This document shows positions 6,854-13,849 of a stretch of 31,593 nucleotides of DNA, in pieces. Below the pieces are notes generated by a model, which made no database searches, had not been told where the DNA came from, and saw only the letters and a program-made list of their open reading frames with translations. The stretch lies in assembly GCA_905214875.1 (NCBI GenBank), contig CAJMNR010000040.1, positions 1 through 31,593 of the forward strand, in the 5' to 3' direction. This stretch comes from an uncultured bacterium (lineage in GTDB: Bacteria > Bacillota > Clostridia > Lachnospirales > Lachnospiraceae). Position 1 is the stretch's first letter, and each line of letters opens with the position of its first letter. A program made the translations under genes and the position numbers.

Positions 6854-7204
6854 ATGAAAAAGAAAATTGTAGCAGTTATGGCTGTGGTTTGCTTGTGTTT
6901 GATGTCGATTACCGCATGTTCAAATGATGGAAAGAATAATAATTCTGCAACAGATGATGGTACAAATACAAATACAACTAGCCCAACAGATCTTATTGAT
7001 GAGGCAGGAGAAGACCTTGACAAAATAGGTGATGACGTAAAAGATGGAGTAGACAAAGCAGGAGATGATGTAGAAAAAGCAGGAGAAGATATTAAAAATG
7101 ATATCGTAGGTAGTGACAATGCGAATACATCCACTAACGGCGCTAATTCTGTAGTTCCAACTAATAATGCGAACGATTTAGTTACAGAAGGCCCAGTAAA
7201 ATAA
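6854..7204 (+). CDS. Small acidic lipoprotein with amphipathic repeats
   Basis: A 116-residue secreted lipoprotein of no recognised family. Residues 1-22 are a lipoprotein signal ending in the lipobox SITAC (Cys22). A low-complexity Asn/Thr/Asp linker follows, up to about residue 45. Next comes a repeat region, about 47-78, with the recurring pattern D-x2-(K/E)AG-(E/D)D, namely DEAGEDLDKIGD, VDKAGDDVEKAGED. It resembles LEA- or apolipoprotein-type amphipathic helices. The C-terminal tail is again Asn/Thr-rich. AAAGGAGG before the ATG is an excellent ribosome site. It may belong to the upstream repair transcript by read-through (65-base gap), but no link in function is visible. It is followed by a bidirectional terminator. 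Confidence 0.75.
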   Translation: MKKKIVAVMAVVCLCLMSITACSNDGKNNNSATDDGTNTNTTSPTDLIDEAGEDLDKIGDDVKDGVDKAGDDVEKAGEDIKNDIVGSDNANTSTNGANSVVPTNNANDLVTEGPVK

Positions 7205-7245
7205 TAGATATAGGAGAAAGTGTCTTTGGCACGTTCAAAAAAATA

Positions 7246-7283
7246 AAAAAGCAGTGTACAAACTAATTTGTACCTGCTTTTTT
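7246..7283. terminator. Bidirectional terminator overlapping the 3' end of the Fur-family gene
   Basis: AAAAAGCAG-T-GTACAAA pairs with TTTGTAC-CTGCTTTTT, with one bulged T, around CTAA. The right arm lies inside the last codons and stop of the minus-strand Fur-family gene, so coding and termination signals share the same bases. Confidence 0.8.
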
Positions 7284-7682
7284 ATTCTCTCGATCTTGTT
7301 TGCATTGACTGCATATTCCGCTGATTTGGATATAATGGTCTGTAACATCGAAGCCATATTGAGTTAGGCTTTCCTGAATGTCGTGGATTGGACAGAAAGG
7401 AAGATCGAAGATCTTCTTACAGCTATTACAGATTACATAATGCTTATGTTCTGCCTGGCTGTTTTTAATCTGATAAAACATTTCATTTTCTGACAAGAAA
7501 TATTTATCAATCAAATCCTGTTTGATCAATGTATCGATTGTTCGATAGATTGTGGATTTCGCAATCTTCGGGTAAGTTTCGATACAGCTTGTATAAATCT
7601 CGTTAATCGACATCGGGCGTTTGGCCGTGCTCAGGATATTTAGAATATGCTGTTTTTGCTTGGTGTTCCTTTGAGTTTGCAA
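7263..7682 (-). CDS. Fur family metal-responsive transcriptional repressor
   Basis: A 139-residue regulator of the Fur/PerR/Zur family. The N-terminal winged helix covers about residues 1-75, with the family signature KSTIYRTIDTLIKQDLI at 42-58 as recognition helix. The C-terminal dimerisation domain has His79 and His81, and two CxxC pairs, Cys85/Cys88 and Cys124/Cys127, that would hold the structural zinc. The metal sensed cannot be decided; the sequence fits Fur or Zur as well as PerR. The start is TTG (minus strand), seven bases after GGAGG. There is no in-frame ATG nearby, and the next residues QTQRNTKQKQHILN match a typical Fur start. It lies 12 bases after an 85-residue protein and is likely co-transcribed with it. 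Its stop codon lies within a terminator stem. Confidence 0.9.
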   Translation of the reverse strand: MQTQRNTKQKQHILNILSTAKRPMSINEIYTSCIETYPKIAKSTIYRTIDTLIKQDLIDKYFLSENEMFYQIKNSQAEHKHYVICNSCKKIFDLPFCPIHDIQESLTQYGFDVTDHYIQISGICSQCKQDRENKKAGTN

Positions 7683-7694
7683 TTAGATGCCTCC

Positions 7695-7952
7695 TTATGC
7701 ATCAAAGTCAATATGATAGTTTTCATCGTTTGCTTTAATATTTACATAGGAAAGGTTGAAATCATCATCGTTGATGTCTACCTTGTATTCAAATACAACA
7801 TCATCTGTCTTTTTGGACATGAAGATATAGCTTCCATTTTCTTTATCGTCAATAAAGTCACAGATTTCATTATAAATATCGAAGCCACTTACTTCGCCTT
7901 GATAACCGCTTTCTTTAATCTTGCTTTCTATGATTTCATAAATTTCGTCCAT
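7695..7952 (-). CDS. Small acidic conserved hypothetical protein in operon with the Fur-family regulator
   Basis: An 85-residue soluble acidic protein (MDEIYEIIESKIKESGYQGEVSG) with alternating helix- and strand-like segments and no Cys or His cluster; only one Cys and one His are seen. No signal peptide or membrane segment is visible. A good ribosome site, GGAGG, precedes the ATG. It ends 12 bases before the Fur-family start codon, so the two are almost certainly one transcript. I do not recognise a family. Its placement suggests a link to regulator function or metal stress, but that is only context. Confidence 0.7.
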   Translation of the reverse strand: MDEIYEIIESKIKESGYQGEVSGFDIYNEICDFIDDKENGSYIFMSKKTDDVVFEYKVDINDDDFNLSYVNIKANDENYHIDFDA

Positions 7953-8204
7953 TGTTATTCCTCCATATGGGTAGTCTGCTTATATTGATATCGCTTTGAA
8001 TAAACACTGGTGTCAGGATTCTTATCAAAGATCTGCTTTACAGATTTTGTTGCATTTATTCTTTTGTGATCGTCCGAAACAGAGGAATCTGCAGTCGGAT
8101 GTTTTCTCACTATTTTTTTCTTTATCATAAGATACCTACAAGTTTTAGTTTTATTTCTATTACCCTAACCATTTTAAATGATATTATTCGGTTTTTCAAC
8201 ACTT

Positions 8205-9383
8205 CTATGCAAGGATTCGTCGATAGAGAGATAATGGACTGGAATCTGTTTGGATTTCCTTTTCCAATGTGAATCCTGCAAGTTTGGCCAAATGAATCGA
8301 ACGAAGATTATCAGGATGAATGATGGCAACAACGCTAGGGAGTGCTAAATACTCCTTGGCATATGCTAGGATGGCTTCAATGCTTTCTTTTGCATATCCG
8401 TTTCCCTGGTGGTCGGTATCAATAAGATAGCCAAGTTCAACCTCTGACGCATCTTCGATATCAATACATTGAAGGCCTGCTCGTCCAATTAATTCATTAC
8501 TTTCCTTTAAGAATACCCCCCATAATCCAAATCGGTAGAAATTATAAACGTGGTCGATATACGCCTCATGTTTTTGAAGTTCTTCTTCTAAAGTAAGAGG
8601 GGAAGGAATATATTTGGTGAGAGATTCGTCCTCGTACATAGAATGAAGCTTTGGAATATCAGCAGTGGATAACTCTCTGAGTATTAAGCGGTCTGTAGTA
8701 AGAATTTCAACAGGTAGTCGGTGTACGCGATTGTATTCTTCTAAGACAGCTGGATAATCAAGTGCCATCATATCTTCATATACGCAACATGCTCTTGATA
8801 GATCTTGATTTCCTGAGTTTTTGTTCTGGAATCCGATACATGGAATTCCAGCTTTAGTTGCAGCAATGGTTCCATTCATCGAATCTTCTATAATAATGCA
8901 TTCGTCCGGCGTTACCCCTAGCTGTTTAGCTGCAAGCAGGAAGATATCAGGTTCTGGTTTGGAACGTTTGACATAGGAACCGCTGACAGCTTCATCAATA
9001 TAGTCAGATAAACCGAGAGCTTCGATTACATGGTGGATTTCATGTGGTTCGGAAGAAGAGGCAATTGCAACCTTAATTCCATGGGATGGAAGAGAACGAA
9101 TCAAATTGATGGTTCCTTCAATGGGAATCAAACCTTCATCGTCACGAACTTGTATTTTTAATTCGTTATATTTATCTCCAAATTCTTTTGCATTTGTGAT
9201 TTGTGGAAAATCAGTCATAATGATGTTTAATGTATCGGTAATATGGCGTCCTATAAACTGAATGCAGTAGTCATAGGAATAATTAGCACCATACAATGCG
9301 CCAGCTTTTACTAAAGCTCTAAGGTGTTGAGGCTCTGTGTCGACAATTACACCATCCATGTCGAAAATAACTGCTTTTAACAT
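8205..9383 (-). CDS. Fusion of a HAD-superfamily phosphatase/phosphomutase and a GNAT acetyltransferase
   Basis: A 392-residue two-domain protein. Residues 1 to about 215 are a HAD hydrolase of the beta-phosphoglucomutase type: Asp8 and Asp10 in FDMDGVIVDTEP, Ser110 in IASSSEPHE, Lys142 in SKPEPD, and Asp167 in IIEDSMNG. A helical cap lies between about 17 and 85. Residues about 227-392 are a RimJ/RimL-type GNAT domain that opens with ILTTDRLILREL and carries the acetyl-CoA loop HQGNGYAKES at 325-334. Both active sites look intact, so it is probably bifunctional; substrates are unknown. GAGG precedes the ATG and a good promoter is visible. It is monocistronic, divergent from the superoxide dismutase gene. 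There is no sign of a frameshift at the junction. Confidence 0.9.
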   Translation of the reverse strand: MLKAVIFDMDGVIVDTEPQHLRALVKAGALYGANYSYDYCIQFIGRHITDTLNIIMTDFPQITNAKEFGDKYNELKIQVRDDEGLIPIEGTINLIRSLPSHGIKVAIASSSEPHEIHHVIEALGLSDYIDEAVSGSYVKRSKPEPDIFLLAAKQLGVTPDECIIIEDSMNGTIAATKAGIPCIGFQNKNSGNQDLSRACCVYEDMMALDYPAVLEEYNRVHRLPVEILTTDRLILRELSTADIPKLHSMYEDESLTKYIPSPLTLEEELQKHEAYIDHVYNFYRFGLWGVFLKESNELIGRAGLQCIDIEDASEVELGYLIDTDHQGNGYAKESIEAILAYAKEYLALPSVVAIIHPDNLRSIHLAKLAGFTLEKEIQTDSSPLSLYRRILA

Positions 9384-9411
9384 AAAAAATCCTCATTTCA
9401 ATTTTTTTATT

Positions 9412-9440
9412 ATGATAGCATTTTTTATGAAGTTATACAA
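9412..9440 (-). promoter_or_regulatory. Promoter of the HAD-GNAT fusion gene
   Basis: On the minus strand, TTGTAT (9440-9435), 17 bases and TATCAT (9417-9412) lie about 30 bases before the start codon. Confidence 0.5.
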
Positions 9441-9509
9441 TAGAATGAAATAAGTAGGATTGCGAAGTTTGTCCTTTTTATTATTATTTCGTAGAATTGG
9501 AGAGCGTGT

Positions 9510-10109
9510 ATGATTAATGCAGTGAAGTTTTCGCATACGCCAGATGTGTTGGTAATTAATCAAAAGCAGTATGAGGCTCATTATAGCCTATATGTTGGGT
9601 ACGTTAACAGTGTCAATGAGATTACGAGAGAACTTGATATGGTTGAGAAAGAGACATTGAAAGAATCCAATACAACGAATGGATATTATCGAGGATTAAA
9701 GAGAGGAGAGACCTTTGCTTTAAATGGGGTTGTGCTGCATGAGTTCTATTTTCGTAATATCGGAGGCAAAAACAATAAGCCAAAGGATGAGATTAGCTGT
9801 ATTATCGAGAAGTGCTTTGGTAGTTATGAGAGATGGGAAGATGATTTTATTGCGACAGCTAAGGCTAGCCGTGGTTGGGCTATCTTAGTTTATGATCAGA
9901 GGACAAAACGCCTTCGTAATATTAGTCTGGATCAACATGACGTGGGGATGGTAGTACTTGCATATCCGCTTCTTGTCATGGATGTTTATGAACACGCCTA
10001 TTACATACAGTATGGGACGAATAAGGCTGCTTATATTGAGTCGTTTATGGGAAATATCCATTGGGATATCGTAGCGCAGCGAATGAAGTACTGGGGCTTG
10101 CTCTTGTAA
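9510..10109 (+). CDS. Divergent Fe/Mn-type superoxide dismutase
   Basis: A 199-residue protein of the iron/manganese superoxide dismutase fold, which would convert superoxide to peroxide and oxygen in the cytoplasm. All four metal ligands can be placed: His24 (YEAHYS), His77 (NGVVLHEFYF), and Asp158 and His162 in MDVYEHAYYIQY. RGWAILVYD matches the conserved Trp region. The family is altered in other places. The usual HHxxY stretch after the first ligand is replaced by SLYVGY, one residue shorter. The DVWEH Trp is Tyr. The N-terminal PYAYDALEP-like opening is replaced by VKFSHTPDV. Activity or metal preference may therefore differ. GGAG seven bases before the ATG supports the start. It is a single gene with its own terminator. 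Confidence 0.85.
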   Translation: MINAVKFSHTPDVLVINQKQYEAHYSLYVGYVNSVNEITRELDMVEKETLKESNTTNGYYRGLKRGETFALNGVVLHEFYFRNIGGKNNKPKDEISCIIEKCFGSYERWEDDFIATAKASRGWAILVYDQRTKRLRNISLDQHDVGMVVLAYPLLVMDVYEHAYYIQYGTNKAAYIESFMGNIHWDIVAQRMKYWGLLL

Positions 10110-10186
10110 GGGGACTGCCGTACTTTTAGGGGATCTAGATTGCATTAAAGAAAATATTTTTGAAGCTAACTTAAGTTCAATTAACT

Positions 10187-10223
10187 AAAAAAGACCAGTG
10201 AGTACGAAACTCGCTGGTCTTTC
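10187..10223. terminator. Bidirectional terminator between the superoxide dismutase and AbgT genes
   Basis: AAAGACCAGTGAGT (10190-10203) pairs with ACTCGCTGGTCTTT (10209-10222), with one G-U pair. An A-run precedes it and Ts follow, so it serves both converging genes. Confidence 0.85.
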
Positions 10224-10229
10224 TTCTAA

Positions 10230-11801
10230 TTAAAATCCTAATGGAATACCGAATGCGATAAATCCTAATAATAACAATGTCCATGCTACAAGGAAAGAAG
10301 CGGAGTATGGGAACATTGCACCAATAAGATCTCCAACTGAGAAATCTTTTTTGTATTTTCTCATGTAAACTAAGATTACACCAGCATAAGTCATAAGTGG
10401 AGTAATGATGTTTGTAGAAGAATCTGCTAAACGGTAAGCAGCTGCAACTACGTCTGGAGTCATATTTGGATTTGCTTGGTATAACATTGGAATAAATACT
10501 GGTCCAAGTAATAACCATTTTGATGTTAAACCACCAACGAAAAGGTTGATGATCGCTGTAATAATAATGAATCCGATAATTAATAATGTTGCGGAGTGGG
10601 CTGCACCAATTGCTTCAAGCGCTTTAGCACCTAAGTAAGTGATGTAAGTTCCAAGTCCTGTGTGTGAAAGAACTGCTAAGAAGTTGTAACTGAAGAATGT
10701 TAATACGATTGTATATCCCATGCTTCCGATTTGCTTAGACATAGCAGAAATCACATCTTGTGAACTTTTGAAGTTCTTAGTTGAGAAACCATAGAAAGCA
10801 CCACTTGTAAAGAATACGAAAGTGATTAAGATAATGATATTATCTAAGTATGGTGTTACTTTAGAACCATTTTCATCAACATAAGGAGCTAATGGAACCA
10901 TTGCTAAGAAAACAACAAAAGCTAAGGATAATAAGAAACCGATACCTGCCCAACGTAAACCTTTTCTTTCAACATCGCTAATACCGAAGTTAGACATAGT
11001 CATATCTTCAGGTACTGTATAGCTGATTTTTTCAAACTTAGGTTTAACAAATCTATTTGTGATAAATCCACCAAGTAAAACAAGCAATACTGTAGATGCA
11101 ATCATGAAGTAGTAGTGCATTGTGTATGGATTAAGTTCCTTTCCTAAGTAACTCATGAAAGGAATGTTTGCACTTTCGGCAAATATTTTTGCATTGTTAC
11201 CAATGATAACGTCGATAATTGTTGCAGGAATTAAGTTAGCACTGAAACCAGCAGATACACCAGCGAATGCTGCGAACATACCGATTAATGGGTTTTTCTT
11301 CATTCCTAAATATAATAAACCTGCAAGTGGAATTAAGATGATATAACCAGCATCAGAAGCAAGGTTACTCATGATACCTAAGAATACTAATAGGTAAGGT
11401 AATAAACGTTCTGGAATATTTCCGCCAACTTTACGGATTAAAGCAGAGAATAAACCTGATTCTTCGGCAATACCAATACCGAACATAACGATTAAGATCA
11501 TACCTAAGATTCCGTTACCGTATCCTAACCAGTTAGTAAGGAGCATGTTGTCGAATAACCAACGCATATTTTCTTTAGTAAACATGTTAAGAATTGTATT
11601 GACTTTGTCACTTTCTACACCGTCAACAACTTGTTTTGTTACAAATTCAGTTCCTCCTAGGAAAGCAGTAACGATCATAACGATTGCGAATAAACCGATA
11701 AAGATGATTACTGGATCAGGAATTTTGGAACCGATTTTCTCGATAAGAGACACTTTTTTAGTCTCTTCTGTATTTTGTTTCTTCATAAATATACTATCCA
11801 T
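10230..11801 (-). CDS. AbgT family transporter (p-aminobenzoyl-glutamate type)
   Basis: A 523-residue membrane protein of the AbgT family. Members import p-aminobenzoyl-glutamate in E. coli, and some export sulphonamides or dipeptides. About 11-13 hydrophobic segments are visible. The opening IEKIGSKIPDPVIIFIGLFAIVM, the segment MSNLASDAGYIILIPLAG and the late YRLADSSTNIITPLMTY are strongly family-like; the latter two lie in the re-entrant transport core. The length is close to the family norm (about 510). The annotated ATG lies directly after AAGAAGGA with almost no spacer. ATG six codons later (11786) is an alternative. No peptidase (AbgA/B) is adjacent, so the substrate is open. A link to folate salvage with folC three genes away is speculative. 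Confidence 0.9.
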   Translation of the reverse strand: MDSIFMKKQNTEETKKVSLIEKIGSKIPDPVIIFIGLFAIVMIVTAFLGGTEFVTKQVVDGVESDKVNTILNMFTKENMRWLFDNMLLTNWLGYGNGILGMILIVMFGIGIAEESGLFSALIRKVGGNIPERLLPYLLVFLGIMSNLASDAGYIILIPLAGLLYLGMKKNPLIGMFAAFAGVSAGFSANLIPATIIDVIIGNNAKIFAESANIPFMSYLGKELNPYTMHYYFMIASTVLLVLLGGFITNRFVKPKFEKISYTVPEDMTMSNFGISDVERKGLRWAGIGFLLSLAFVVFLAMVPLAPYVDENGSKVTPYLDNIIILITFVFFTSGAFYGFSTKNFKSSQDVISAMSKQIGSMGYTIVLTFFSYNFLAVLSHTGLGTYITYLGAKALEAIGAAHSATLLIIGFIIITAIINLFVGGLTSKWLLLGPVFIPMLYQANPNMTPDVVAAAYRLADSSTNIITPLMTYAGVILVYMRKYKKDFSVGDLIGAMFPYSASFLVAWTLLLLGFIAFGIPLGF

Positions 11802-11933
11802 TCCTTCTTTTTTATTTATTTTATATATCTATTTTTGTCGAAAATAGGGACATTTACAAGACCATAAATATACCAGAAATGGATATAAAATGAAACAATG
11901 GTTTAATGTGGAAAAAAGTATGTGCAGAATGTA

Positions 11934-11968
11934 CAAAAAGAGCGGGTATTTAGATGCGAAAACACCCG
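11934..11968 (-). terminator. Terminator downstream of the CmpB-like gene
   Basis: Read on the minus strand, CGGGTGTTTT pairs with AAATACCCG around CGCATCT and is followed by CTCTTTTTG. It lies about 75 bases after the stop codon of the 12045 gene and upstream of the AbgT promoter region. Confidence 0.6.
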
Positions 11969-11995
11969 ATTTTAACGGAGTAAAGTGATAATAAA

Positions 11996-12016
11996 ATGCA
12001 ACTTTTTGAGTTGCAT
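11996..12016. terminator. Short perfect hairpin after the CmpB-like gene
   Basis: ATGCAACT pairs with AGTTGCAT around TTTTG. On the minus strand it is followed by TTTATTA, so it may be a first, weaker terminator for the gene ending at 12045. Confidence 0.5.
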
Positions 12017-12044
12017 ACTTTAAAATAGTAAAGGGATAAAGGGG

Positions 12045-12443
12045 TTATTTGGAAGAATTGAGTTTTTCATACAAAAGTCCCACTATAAACCAGAGGGGAG
12101 CATAGTCTAAACGGATTACGCCTTTTATGTTAAATTTTGCTTTGCTATAATCCCAAGGACATGCTTTATGTTCTTTCAGTAATATACCTGTCACATATTC
12201 TACTGAGAAAATTCCGATTGTATAGATACCTCCTCGAATCCATACATTACATTTGGAAAGTAGTTTGCTTATAGGTCGAATGAATGCGGCTAACCCGTAG
12301 ATGGGAAACATCCAAAGTGAGGTTGTACAGAGAAATCGTTTGTCTTTTTTATTTCGTAGGGAACATAAACCAGTAAACAAACATTCTAAGCACCAGCCAA
12401 ATATTCCACAGCGAATAAAATTAGAGAATAGGTTTCGTTTCAT
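12045..12443 (-). CDS. CmpB-like small membrane protein (putative ABC transporter permease, PF06541 type)
   Basis: A 132-residue membrane protein with about four hydrophobic segments. The pattern FGWCLECLFTGL, followed by LWMFPIYGLAAFIRPI and then PWDYSKAKFNIKGVIRLDYAPLWFIVGLLYEK, matches the family annotated as putative ABC transporter permease (CmpB). It is common in clostridia, and its transport role is not demonstrated. The usual length is 130-250 residues, so this is a short but apparently complete member. No ATPase partner is adjacent. The start ATG has only weak ribosome-site sequence upstream. Two hairpins follow the stop codon. Confidence 0.75.
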   Translation of the reverse strand: MKRNLFSNFIRCGIFGWCLECLFTGLCSLRNKKDKRFLCTTSLWMFPIYGLAAFIRPISKLLSKCNVWIRGGIYTIGIFSVEYVTGILLKEHKACPWDYSKAKFNIKGVIRLDYAPLWFIVGLLYEKLNSSK

Positions 12444-12528
12444 ATGAATAGTATTTGAACTGTTTACAATATTATGCTAGAACAAATTAGAAAAAAACTA
12501 TGAAAAACATATTTTTGAGCAATCAAGC

Positions 12529-12557
12529 TTGACCGATTTCAAAGAGAGGAATACAAT
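12529..12557 (+). promoter_or_regulatory. Promoter of the rRNA methyltransferase-folC unit
   Basis: TTGACC (12529-12534), 17 bases and TACAAT (12552-12557) form a near-consensus promoter. Transcription would start near 12564. This leaves a leader of about 28 bases before ATG 12593 and excludes ATG 12558 from the mRNA. Confidence 0.6.
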
Positions 12558-12592
12558 ATGGTTGTTAAATTACTAGATAAATGGAGAATCCG

Positions 12593-13807
12593 ATGGAAAA
12601 TAAAAACGAAAAAGCAATAGTAACTCTTATTAAAGGGGAAGGAAGAACAATCAAAGCTGGAGGCGAATGGGTTTTCGATAATGAGATCGCATCCGTAACT
12701 GGTGAATTTGATAATGGCGGGATTGTAGAAGTCCATGATTTTGATGGATATTATTTAGGAACAGGATTTATCAATATAAATAGTAAGATTCGTGTTCGCT
12801 TGTTAAGTCGTAAGAGAGGACAAGAGATTGATCATGAATTTATTAAGATGAGAGTAAAAGATGCGTGGGAATATCGAAAGAGAACAGTAGATACTTCTAG
12901 CTGCCGCGTAATTTTCGGGGAAGCTGATTTTCTTCCAGGGCTTGTCGTAGATAAGTTTTCGGATGTCTTAGTAGTGCAGTCTTTAGCACTAGGTATTGAC
13001 AGATTTAAAGAAGAAATCATTGATATACTGATAGAATTAATGAAAGAAGATAACATCGCCATTCGAGGAGTATATGAACGAAGCGATGCAAAAGTTCGTT
13101 TACAAGAAGGAATGGAACGTGTCAAAGGATTCTTAAGTGAACCATTTGATACAAAAGTCCAGATTGTTGAAAATGGTGTAAAGTATTATGTTGATGTCGC
13201 AGAAGGACAGAAAACAGGATTTTTCTTAGATCAAAAATACAACCGTTTAGCAATGCAGCGTATTTGTAAAGATGCGAGAGTGCTTGATTGCTTTACACAT
13301 ACAGGTTCCTTTGCATTGAATGCAGGATACGGTGGAGCAAAAAGCGTAATTGGTGTAGATGCTTCTCAGTTAGGAGTAGATCAGGCGACAGAAAATGCAA
13401 AGTTAAATGGATTAGATAAAACAGTTAAATTTATTTGTGAGGATGTATTTGAATTGCTTCCTCGTTTAGAGCAAGAAGGCGAGAAATTCGATGTTGTAAT
13501 CTTGGATCCACCAGCATTTACAAAATCTCGTCATTCTGTAAAGAATGCGATTAAAGGATATCGTGAAATTAACTTACGTGCGTTAAAGTTAATTAAGGAT
13601 GGCGGATATTTAGCAACATGTTCATGCTCACATTTTATGACACCAGAGTTATTTACACAGACAGTTGGACAAGCTGCAAGAAGTGCGCATAAACGTTTAC
13701 GTCAGGTAGAGTATCGTCAGCAGGCACCAGATCATCCAATTTTATGGGCGGCAGACGAGTCTTATTACCTTAAATTCTTTATCTTCCAAGTATGTGATGA
13801 TAAATAG
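12593..13807 (+). CDS. Class I SAM-dependent rRNA methyltransferase (RlmI-like)
   Basis: A 404-residue RlmI/YccW-type enzyme; E. coli RlmI makes m5C1962 in 23S rRNA. An N-terminal PUA-like RNA-binding part covers about residues 9-75 (VTLIKGEGRTIKAGGEWVFDNEI). A middle domain follows, then a Rossmann methyltransferase domain from about 200. It contains VLDCFTHTGSFALNAG (SAM site), GVDAS, the DPPAF motif at Asp305, and TCSCSHF with the likely catalytic Cys near 343-345. The longest frame starts at ATG 12581, but I chose ATG 12593. GGAG (12583-12586) is six bases upstream, and the promoter at 12529-12557 puts both inside the transcript. It is followed after 42 bases by folC, probably on the same mRNA. 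Confidence 0.88.
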   Translation: MENKNEKAIVTLIKGEGRTIKAGGEWVFDNEIASVTGEFDNGGIVEVHDFDGYYLGTGFININSKIRVRLLSRKRGQEIDHEFIKMRVKDAWEYRKRTVDTSSCRVIFGEADFLPGLVVDKFSDVLVVQSLALGIDRFKEEIIDILIELMKEDNIAIRGVYERSDAKVRLQEGMERVKGFLSEPFDTKVQIVENGVKYYVDVAEGQKTGFFLDQKYNRLAMQRICKDARVLDCFTHTGSFALNAGYGGAKSVIGVDASQLGVDQATENAKLNGLDKTVKFICEDVFELLPRLEQEGEKFDVVILDPPAFTKSRHSVKNAIKGYREINLRALKLIKDGGYLATCSCSHFMTPELFTQTVGQAARSAHKRLRQVEYRQQAPDHPILWAADESYYLKFFIFQVCDDK

Positions 13808-13849
13808 GTACGTAAAGCTGTAATTATTTTAGGATGGTTAGGTGATGTA

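Noticed and set aside
8070..8100. A nested hairpin (CGTCCGA/TCGGATG with CAGA-GGAA-TCTG) in the gap before the small acidic gene
   Set aside because: There is no T-tract on the minus strand where a terminator would be needed, and only four Ts on the plus strand where no gene ends; function is not supported.
8066..8272. A 68-codon plus-strand frame between the Fur-type operon and the HAD-GNAT gene
   Set aside because: It has no ribosome site, is rich in Phe and Ile, and overlaps the end of the HAD-GNAT coding region.
10177..10518. A 113-codon minus-strand frame at the AbgT end
   Set aside because: It is an out-of-frame shadow of the AbgT transporter gene and includes the terminator hairpin.
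12558..12620. A 20-codon upstream frame with a good ribosome site before the RlmI-like gene
   Set aside because: A TTGACC-17-TACAAT promoter ends one base before its ATG, so it would not be in the mRNA.
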